NCBI GenBank assembly: GCA_027482725.1
Contig: JAIXVT010000282.1
Location: forward strand, 1-7,189
From: Pseudomonadota bacterium
Lineage (GTDB): Bacteria; Bdellovibrionota; UBA1018; CAIMNF01
Length of the DNA stretch: 7,189 nt
Direction: 5' to 3'
This document shows, in pieces, positions 1 through 4,654 of the stretch (its first letter is position 1; the number at the start of each line of letters is the position of its first letter). The position numbers and the translations under genes were made by a program. The notes below the pieces were generated by a model that saw only the letters and a program-made list of their open reading frames with translations, was not told the origin of the DNA and ran no database searches.

Positions 1-835
1 CGACTTCGGTCACCCAAACTTGAGCAGAAAGGGCGCGCAGGGCTTGTGCGGAGCCTTTGCCTACATCGCCATATCCGGCAACGACAGCCACTTTTCCCGC
101 AATCATGACGTCGGTTGCGCGTTTGATTCCGTCTACTAAGGACTCTCTACAGCCGTAGAGGTTATCAAATTTTGATTTGGTAACCGAATCGTTCACGTTG
201 ATTGCAGGGAATTTGAGTTCTCCGCGTTCGTGCATCTGAATCAGGCGGTGAACGCCGGTGGTCGTCTCTTCGGTTACGCCCAAGATGTGAGGAAGGCGCT
301 TGGAGTACCATGTCGGGTCGGCTTTAATTTTTTCTTTGATCGCTGCGAACAAAACGGTTTCCTCTTCGGACCCTGGTTTTGCAAGGACGCTCTGGTCCTT
401 TTCTGCGCGAGCACCCAAATGTAAAAGGAGCGTGGCATCGCCGCCGTCATCCAAAATCATGTTGGTGTATCCGCCATCATTCCATTCAAAAATGCGGTGG
501 GTATAGTCCCAGTATTCTTTTAAGCTTTCCCCTTTTTTTGCAAACACGGGGATCCCTTTTGCGGCAATTGCGGCCGCCGCGTGATCTTGAGTAGAGAAAA
601 TATTGCATGACGCCCAACGCACCTTTGCGCCCAGTTCTTGCAAAGTTTCAATGAGCACCGCCGTTTGAATCGTCATGTGCAACGATCCGGTGATGCGCGC
701 TCCTGTAAGGGGCTTAGATTTAGCGTATTCCTCGCGAATCGCCATGAGTCCCGGCATTTCGGTTTCGGCAATTCTAATTTCTTTTCGACCCCAGTCGGCC
801 AAGCCAATATCGGCAATAACGTAATCTTGGTTCAT
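1..835 (-). CDS. ahcY: Adenosylhomocysteinase (SAH hydrolase), C-terminus cut by window edge
   Basis: This enzyme hydrolyses S-adenosylhomocysteine to adenosine and homocysteine in the cytoplasm. It removes the product that inhibits SAM-dependent methyltransferases and returns homocysteine to methionine synthesis. The visible 278 residues begin MNQDYVIADIGLADWGRKEI. They include the substrate-domain SLHMT (His53), DDGGDAT (128-135), TEETTTGV (188-195) and SVTKSKFDNLYGCRES (217-232), whose Lys220, Asp224 and Asn225 match the catalytic Lys, Asp and Asn of the human enzyme. The Rossmann motif GYGDVGKG (254-261) binds the tightly held NAD. A segment around 141-185, absent from animal enzymes, is the usual bacterial insertion. 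The ATG at 835-833 is chosen because GAAGGAG lies 5 nt upstream and the family N-terminus starts here. The rest of the NAD domain and the C-terminal tail lie beyond base 1. Expression is probably controlled by the SAH riboswitch in its leader. The family assignment is effectively certain. Confidence 0.98.
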   Translation of the reverse strand, partial: MNQDYVIADIGLADWGRKEIRIAETEMPGLMAIREEYAKSKPLTGARITGSLHMTIQTAVLIETLQELGAKVRWASCNIFSTQDHAAAAIAAKGIPVFAKKGESLKEYWDYTHRIFEWNDGGYTNMILDDGGDATLLLHLGARAEKDQSVLAKPGSEEETVLFAAIKEKIKADPTWYSKRLPHILGVTEETTTGVHRLIQMHERGELKFPAINVNDSVTKSKFDNLYGCRESLVDGIKRATDVMIAGKVAVVAGYGDVGKGSAQALRALSAQVWVTEV

Positions 836-840
836 AGCAG

Positions 841-847
841 CTCCTTC
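841..847 (-). promoter_or_regulatory. Ribosome binding site of ahcY
   Basis: GAAGGAG reads on the minus strand and ends 5 nt before the ATG at 835. It is the clearest Shine-Dalgarno site in the window. It is complementary over 7 positions (one G-U) to CTCCTTT at 934-928 in the same leader, so it may be masked in one RNA conformation. Confidence 0.85.
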
Positions 848-985
848 GGTGATGAGGTTTGTAAATGTTTTCAGGGGGTGCCCAACAACACTCAAACCGC
901 ATCAATAAATATTCAAATGTTCAGGGTAAAGGAGAGCGGACGATTGGAGACCACGTCACCCCTATCCTGAAAATGTTCAAAGATG
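848..985 (-). promoter_or_regulatory. ahcY leader between aptamer and RBS: candidate expression platform
   Basis: This non-coding leader holds alternative pairings seen directly in the sequence. Arm 973-957 (TTTTCAG, GATA bulge, GGGGTG) is complementary over 13 bp to 880-868 (CACCCCCTGAAAA). The same GGGTGA (961-956) can instead pair with TCACCC (990-985) at the 3' edge of the aptamer. CTCCTTT (934-928) can pair with the ribosome binding site, or its CTCCTT with the identical AAGGAG at 1068-1063 inside the aptamer. No stem here is followed by a U-run, so control of translation initiation fits better than intrinsic termination. The mechanism is inference. Confidence 0.5.
863..978 (-). repeat. 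Three short related copies of GAACATTT in the ahcY leader
   Basis: GAACATTT occurs at 978-971 and 922-915, and a close variant GAAAACATTT at 872-863. The latter two are each preceded by CCT (CCTGAACATTT and CCTGAAAACATTT), while the first is followed by its complement TTTTCAGG. These copies create several of the alternative stems in the leader. They could also be protein-binding sites or chance in an AT-rich stretch. Confidence 0.4.
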
Positions 986-1075
986 GGTGAGCGCCGTTGC
1001 TTCCGGATCACTTAAGCCTGGGAAACGTTGTGATCCCAAAAGATCACTTCATTCTCGCAACGCTCCTTAAGCGAC
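986..1075 (-). ncRNA. S-adenosylhomocysteine (SAH) riboswitch aptamer
   Basis: The minus strand shows the conserved arrangement of the SAH riboswitch (Rfam RF01057 family). Stem P1 is formed by 1075-1066 (ending CTTAAG) with 1016-1007 (starting CTTAAG), ten pairs with two G-U. The invariant-looking GGAGCGTTGCGA core follows at 1066-1055. A variable hairpin GTGATC/GATCAC (1047-1042 with 1035-1030, six-base loop) comes next, then CCCAGGCT closing into P1. The downstream GCAACGGCGCTCACC (1000-986) has CGCTC (993-989) pairing with GAGCG (1065-1061) and GCAA (1000-997) with TTGC (1060-1057). Known SAH riboswitches turn on genes that remove SAH, and this one precedes ahcY, which matches. Only the downstream switching mechanism is uncertain. 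Confidence 0.93.
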
Positions 1076-1081
1076 ACCCCC

Positions 1082-1110
1082 ATTATAGCTAAAACGGGCT
1101 GAAAACTCAA
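1082..1110 (-). promoter_or_regulatory. Sigma70-type promoter of ahcY
   Basis: The -35 box TTGAGT (1110-1105) and a consensus -10 box TATAAT (1087-1082) are separated by exactly 17 bp. The expected transcription start near 1075 is the first base of riboswitch stem P1, so promoter and aptamer predictions support each other. The promoter sits in the short gap after the upstream barrel gene's stop codon, making ahcY an independent transcription unit. Confidence 0.85.
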
Positions 1111-1123
1111 TCCGCCTGTGTCA

Positions 1124-2221
1124 TTAAAACCGTACACGAAATCCTAAACGTTGAATGGTGTTCATGTCCTGAAAGGGAATGTCTCCGTGGGCGCGTAGTA
1201 GCGGTACAGTAAACGTCGTGAACGGCACAATTCGGGTGCCTTTGATGTTGTGCTCGGATTCCATCCCAAGCCCCATGATTCCGGTCGTGCGGTTTCCGTT
1301 GCTGGTGAGTGAGACAAAAAAGTCCCCTCGAAAACGGGATACCGCACCTGACACAGAACCATTCACATATCCCAAGACCCCAAGTGAATTCCCTCTTATT
1401 CCAGTCTCGGCTCGTAGCCAGCACCGTCCACACCAGACTTGTTTTTCTGCACCAATCCCTGCGGTGTATCGCACCATGATTTGCGGTACCTTGGACAGTT
1501 CCGCGTGGGGTTCGGCTCGAATTTCGATTCGTGTTCCTGCTGGGGCTGAAGGCAAGGGGAGATCCCCCGGTGTATTCCCATTTGCTCCAAAATCTCGGAT
1601 CACGGTTCCTCCTTCTGCGGGGACATACTCCATGGTGTACATCCTAAAAAGCGTGTGCCAGCCATTTTGAATGGCGGCCGCGCCTTGTACCTGAGACCAG
1701 TGGTTAGGATCGTAATCTGAGATGCGTTGTTCTACTCCGATTCCGCCTGAGGCATAAAGTTGATCATTAATCCTTGTTTTCAATGTGATTTGAGCGGTTC
1801 TTTGGTCGATATAGTAAACGGGATAGCGATTTTTCCAAAAACTACGGAAATCGGAAAAGTCCCCGTCATAGGAGGACTGAACTCCTTTTCCAGAATTGAC
1901 GCGCACATAATCGGTAAACAAATTGGTCGAGGCTTCGAATCTCATGCGCATCGTTTTTGAAAGTTCAGATTCGGCGCGTACGCCTAGACCAAAGGTCCAA
2001 CCAAAATCATCACCATCTGTTCGAGGGGAAATCCAAGACCATCCCCCCAAAAAAAGGTTGTCGTTGTCTACGAAAAATGAAATCTGCCGTTGGGGTTTTC
2101 CCTGTTCGCTCCTGATGTCCGCCAAAGGGCAGTCCAGCCATTGGCCCTGGGCTATCGGGGATAAAGGCCCCAGACAAAAGATGAGGAAAATCGCAATGCC
2201 ATCCCAGAAACCCGTACGCAC
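1124..2221 (-). CDS. Outer-membrane beta-barrel protein, LpxR (lipid A deacylase, DUF2219)-like
   Basis: A 365-residue exported barrel protein. The N-terminus has a hydrophobic signal peptide (GIAIFLIFCLG) with probable cleavage after IAQG near residue 26. Many alternating amphipathic strands follow, and the last residues GFRVRF end in Phe, the usual BAM assembly signal. Near the start of the mature protein, VDNDNLF (51-57) and RTDGDDFGWTFGLG (67-80) resemble the Asn-Asp and TDxxYTxG-like signature of LpxR, which removes the 3'-acyloxyacyl group from lipid A. IQNGWH (184-189) resembles the Q..WH segment of that family. The glycine-rich active-site His motif is not clearly present, so activity is unproven and another barrel family is possible. 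I prefer the GTG at 2221 because it gives a compact signal peptide and lies downstream of the candidate promoter. A TTG at 2257 would add 12 residues. Neither start has a good Shine-Dalgarno site. Confidence 0.8.
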   Translation of the reverse strand: MRTGFWDGIAIFLIFCLGPLSPIAQGQWLDCPLADIRSEQGKPQRQISFFVDNDNLFLGGWSWISPRTDGDDFGWTFGLGVRAESELSKTMRMRFEASTNLFTDYVRVNSGKGVQSSYDGDFSDFRSFWKNRYPVYYIDQRTAQITLKTRINDQLYASGGIGVEQRISDYDPNHWSQVQGAAAIQNGWHTLFRMYTMEYVPAEGGTVIRDFGANGNTPGDLPLPSAPAGTRIEIRAEPHAELSKVPQIMVRYTAGIGAEKQVWCGRCWLRAETGIRGNSLGVLGYVNGSVSGAVSRFRGDFFVSLTSNGNRTTGIMGLGMESEHNIKGTRIVPFTTFTVPLLRAHGDIPFQDMNTIQRLGFRVRF

Positions 2222-2235
2222 CGGGGTTAAACTAA

Positions 2236-2250
2236 ATAAATTTAATTTAT
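2236..2250. repeat. Perfect AT-only inverted repeat (7-1-7)
   Basis: ATAAATT, one T, then AATTTAT form a perfect 15-bp dyad just downstream of the candidate minus-strand -10 box. If the barrel gene starts at 2221 the dyad lies in its 5' untranslated leader and could be an operator. If it starts at 2257 the dyad is coding. AT-only palindromes also arise by chance. Confidence 0.4.
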
Positions 2251-2259
2251 CCGGCAATA

Positions 2260-2289
2260 ATTAAATGACAGCAGTGATATAACTATCAA
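2260..2289 (-). promoter_or_regulatory. Candidate promoter of the barrel gene
   Basis: A -35-like TTGATA (2289-2284) and a -10-like TTTAAT (2265-2260) are separated by 18 bp, each one mismatch from consensus. The implied start near 2253 falls inside the TTG start option at 2257 and leaves about 32 nt before the GTG at 2221. This is one reason for choosing the GTG. The AT-rich context makes chance matches likely. Confidence 0.4.
2275..2283 (+). promoter_or_regulatory. Candidate extended -10 promoter of the spoIID-dedA-gpx set
   Basis: TGATATAAC matches an extended -10 element (TGn followed by TATAAC, one mismatch). No convincing -35 box is placed upstream. It lies inside the spacer of the candidate minus-strand promoter, so the two would compete. 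TGATA-taac-TATCA (2275-2288) is also an inverted repeat, and AAATAAC recurs at 2288-2294 and 2299-2305, exactly 11 bp apart. Confidence 0.35.
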
Positions 2290-2364
2290 ATAACCGCTAA
2301 ATAACTGATGTTAAAAAATTGGCATTTTGATGTCCGTGCAAAGGCTAGGTCAAACTATTCAAGC

Positions 2365-3483
2365 ATGACGCGCCAAATGCCAGGATGGCTAAAACGCACC
2401 GTTTTTGTTTTGTTTTTTGGACCGATTATCCCCGGGGGCGCTTGGTGTTCGGCCCACACGCATGGGGCAGCTGAGCCTGTGATCCGTGTTCGTATGAAAT
2501 CTCCCCGATCTCTGGCTCGACCAAATGAGGCCCGTAGTTTTGGTTCAATCCGATCCGATTCGGTTGTGGTTCGGGTGTCCATGGAGCGTTATCTCGAAAG
2601 CGTCATTCAAGGTGAGTTTAACCCCAAGTGGTCCAAAGAAGCAGTCGATGCTCAGGTTATTGCTGCGAGAACCTATGCCTATCACCAACTCTTGAATGCT
2701 CGGAAAAAGTTAAAAGACTTTGATGTCGAGAGCACAGAAGCCGATCAGGTTTATCTGGGCGATCTGGGTAATTCTCATGAAATGGCGCCTATTATTGCCC
2801 GCACGCGTGGAGTGGTGTTGGTCGCAAAAAAAACCAAAAATCCCATCAAGGCTTTTTTTCATGCATCGTGTGGAGGCGGGGTGACTCCGCCCAAACAGGT
2901 ATGGGGTCAGGTTACCCCTGGAATTCGCACCAAGTCATCAGTATGCCCGTATTGCGTCAATGCGCCGGTTCAGTATTGGGAGGCGCGGCTGAGCGCTTTT
3001 GAGATTCACAAAAAAATAAGCCGACTTTTGCCAGAGGTTTACCGTGCTGAGGGTGATTATGGACTCGTCTCGATGCGGGGGTCGGAGGAACAGAAAGTAT
3101 CACGTCAGACCTTTTTGGCCGGAAAATGGATCCCTGAGGCTGTTGCCGACGAAACCGATGGGCACGCCCGTGAACGCAATGCGCGGGTCCATATTGACTT
3201 GATTCATCAGGCATCACCCGAGGACCGGAACCATCCTCGTCGTCAAGTGCAGATCGAATTGTCTGCCGACCATGTTCGCCAGGCGCTGGATCCCAGAGTC
3301 GTGCGATCGACTTGGTTTAAAGTAAGGCCTCAGGGACGGGAGTTGGTAATTTCCGGCAAGGGCTTTGGACATGGTGTCGGGATGTGCCAATGGGGTGCCA
3401 AGCGAATGGGGGAGTTAGGAAAAACCGCACCCGAAGTTTTAAAGTTCTATTATCCCGAAGCCGAACTTGCGCGCTTTTGGTAG
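2365..3483 (+). CDS. SpoIID/LytB-domain peptidoglycan lytic protein, exported
   Basis: A 372-residue exported protein of the SpoIID family, known as lytic transglycosylases that cleave glycan strands lacking stem peptides. Starting at the ATG at 2365 gives a normal signal peptide (WLKR, then TVFVLFFGPIIPGG, possible cleavage after CSA near 30). The in-frame ATG at 2308 would add 19 residues ahead of it and make an unusually long n-region. Neither has a clear Shine-Dalgarno site. The catalytic-domain block RYLESVIQGEF (75-85) carries the expected catalytic Glu84, followed by AVDAQVIAARTYAY. Later come FFHASCGGG (164-172) and CPYC (194-197), a Cys/His cluster that could bind metal, and the C-terminal signature GKGFGHGVGMCQWGAKRMGE (331-350), where the usual MSQWG Ser is Cys341. 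The C-terminal YYPEAEL is also typical. It probably acts on the cell wall in the periplasm and heads a cluster with dedA. Confidence 0.92.
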   Translation: MTRQMPGWLKRTVFVLFFGPIIPGGAWCSAHTHGAAEPVIRVRMKSPRSLARPNEARSFGSIRSDSVVVRVSMERYLESVIQGEFNPKWSKEAVDAQVIAARTYAYHQLLNARKKLKDFDVESTEADQVYLGDLGNSHEMAPIIARTRGVVLVAKKTKNPIKAFFHASCGGGVTPPKQVWGQVTPGIRTKSSVCPYCVNAPVQYWEARLSAFEIHKKISRLLPEVYRAEGDYGLVSMRGSEEQKVSRQTFLAGKWIPEAVADETDGHARERNARVHIDLIHQASPEDRNHPRRQVQIELSADHVRQALDPRVVRSTWFKVRPQGRELVISGKGFGHGVGMCQWGAKRMGELGKTAPEVLKFYYPEAELARFW

Positions 3484-3494
3484 GCTCCTTCCTT

Positions 3495-4157
3495 ATGTGG
3501 GAAGAATCAGGATTAGACCTCATCAAATCACTGCACAAAGCAGACACGTTGATTCAGTTGATTTCCTCGGGGGGCATCGCGGTAATCACGGCTATTGTTT
3601 TTGCTGAGACAGGTTTGTTGGCGGGATTTTTTCTTCCGGGTGATTCGCTCTTGATTACGGCAGGAGTGATTGCAAACCCCGCAAATCCTAATCATCTGGA
3701 AGGGTTTCATCTCCCTTGGGTGCTTTTGTCGCTGAACATCGCAGCCATCGTCGGGAACCAAACCGGGTTTTTTTTAGGCCGTAAGTTTGGCCAATGGATT
3801 GAGGGTCGAGAGAAGAGTTCGTTTTTTTTAAACAAAAAACACTTAAAAAATGCCCAAGGTTTTTACCAGAAATACGGCGTTTTCTCGATCATCGCCGCAC
3901 GATTTATTCCCATTTTCAGGACTTTTGTCCCGTTTTCGGCAGGTGCCGCACGCATGCCCTATCGTAAGTTTTTGGTTTGGGACCTTTTTGGGGGTACGCT
4001 TTGGATTCAGAGTTTGGTTTGGATAGGGTATTATCTGGGTCAAACCGAGCTTGCGAATCGTTTAGATAAAATCATCCTGCTTGTTATCATTGTTTCAACA
4101 CTACCCGTGATCATCACGGCGATCCGAGCAAAGCTTTCGAAAGAGGTTCTATCATGA
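3495..4157 (+). CDS. DedA-family (VTT/SNARE-associated domain) inner-membrane protein
   Basis: A 220-residue polytopic membrane protein. DedA proteins are needed for envelope integrity and proton-motive-force upkeep, and members have been shown to move undecaprenyl phosphate or phospholipids across the membrane. The first conserved block FAETGLLAGFFLPGDSLLIT (36-55) carries Glu38 and Asp50. The second, ARFIPIFRTFVPFSAGAARM (135-154), carries Arg136 and Arg142. These four correspond to the essential acidic and basic residues of the E. coli members YqjA and YghB. GNQTGFFLGRKFG (87-99) is the usual G(D/N)xxxxxxGRxxG loop. C-terminal hydrophobic segments include WIQSLVWIGYYLG and IILLVIIVSTLPVII. 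The ATG at 3495 gives the normal family length. The reading frame extends further upstream, but only antisense-like sequence inside spoIID would be added. It begins 11 nt after the spoIID stop and overlaps the next gene by 4 nt, so the three are probably one operon. Confidence 0.95.
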   Translation: MWEESGLDLIKSLHKADTLIQLISSGGIAVITAIVFAETGLLAGFFLPGDSLLITAGVIANPANPNHLEGFHLPWVLLSLNIAAIVGNQTGFFLGRKFGQWIEGREKSSFFLNKKHLKNAQGFYQKYGVFSIIAARFIPIFRTFVPFSAGAARMPYRKFLVWDLFGGTLWIQSLVWIGYYLGQTELANRLDKIILLVIIVSTLPVIITAIRAKLSKEVLS

Positions 4158-4654
4158 GTGCAAAAATATATGGGTTTTCCGCAAAAAATCACAAAGGTGA
4201 AATTGTCCCGATGAGTCATTATCAGGGGAAGGTGATCGTGATTGTGAATACCGCAAGCGAGTGTGGATTTACTCATCAGTACGAAGGGCTGCAGTCCTTG
4301 TACGAAAAGCATAAAGAAAAGGGGTTAGAGATTTTAGGTTTTCCTTGTAACCAATTTGGCGGACAAGAGCCGGGCACGGATCAAGAGGTGCAGTCGTTTT
4401 GTACGGGTCGTTTTGGGGTCACTTTTCCGGTGCTCGCAAAGATTGATGTGAATGGTCCTGATGCCGATCCGTTATTTCAATACTTGAAATCAGAGGCCAA
4501 AGGCGTTTTAGGAACGCAGGCCATCAAGTGGAACTTCACAAAGTTTTTGGTGGACCGCAAAGGCAACGTAGTTGATCGGTTTGCGCCGCAAACGAAGCCC
4601 GAAGACTTGGAAAAAGAAATTTTAAAACTGTTGGACGCACCTACACCAAAGTAA
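4154..4654 (+). CDS. gpx: Glutathione peroxidase family protein (Cys-type thiol peroxidase)
   Basis: A 166-residue cytoplasmic peroxidase that reduces hydrogen peroxide and organic hydroperoxides. The signature NTASECGFTHQYEGLQ (32-47) holds the peroxidatic Cys37, encoded by TGT rather than a selenocysteine TGA. GFPCNQFGGQEPG (62-74) supplies Gln71, and KWNF (125-128) supplies Trp126 and Asn127, completing the catalytic tetrad. Cys83 in SFCTGRFGV sits where thioredoxin-dependent members such as yeast Gpx3 have their resolving Cys. Despite the family name, thioredoxin is therefore the likelier reductant; this is inference. Length is normal and there is no signal peptide. AAGAGG lies 7 nt before the ATG, and the ATGA overlap with dedA suggests translational coupling. 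The 3' end overlaps nadB on the other strand by 14 nt. Confidence 0.97.
   Translation: MSAKIYGFSAKNHKGEIVPMSHYQGKVIVIVNTASECGFTHQYEGLQSLYEKHKEKGLEILGFPCNQFGGQEPGTDQEVQSFCTGRFGVTFPVLAKIDVNGPDADPLFQYLKSEAKGVLGTQAIKWNFTKFLVDRKGNVVDRFAPQTKPEDLEKEILKLLDAPTPK

Noticed and set aside
638..970. Plus-strand ORF of 110 codons opposite the ahcY start and leader
   Set aside because: It lies antisense to clear AhcY sequence and the riboswitch leader, with no recognisable domain.
868..973. Intrinsic terminator in the ahcY leader
   Set aside because: The 13-bp complementarity is not followed by a run of U and its arms are far apart, so it is better read as a folding alternative.
1107..1433. Minus-strand ORF overlapping the end of the barrel gene in another frame
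   Set aside because: Out-of-frame shadow with no domain, and it would run through the ahcY -35 box.
1179..1670. Plus-strand ORF of 163 codons
   Set aside because: It is antisense to the barrel protein, which has a signal peptide and barrel C-terminus; the translation is low-complexity Pro/Ser-rich.
3384..3494. N-terminal extension of DedA from an ATG inside spoIID
   Set aside because: The added 37 residues are Arg-rich out-of-frame spoIID sequence, and the family length fits the ATG at 3495.
3821..3840. Hairpin GTTTTTT/AAAAAAC inside dedA
   Set aside because: It is made almost only of A-T pairs from two homopolymer runs within conserved coding sequence, with no sign of function.
4265..4267. 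Selenocysteine at the glutathione peroxidase active site
   Set aside because: The codon is TGT (Cys), so no recoding is needed.
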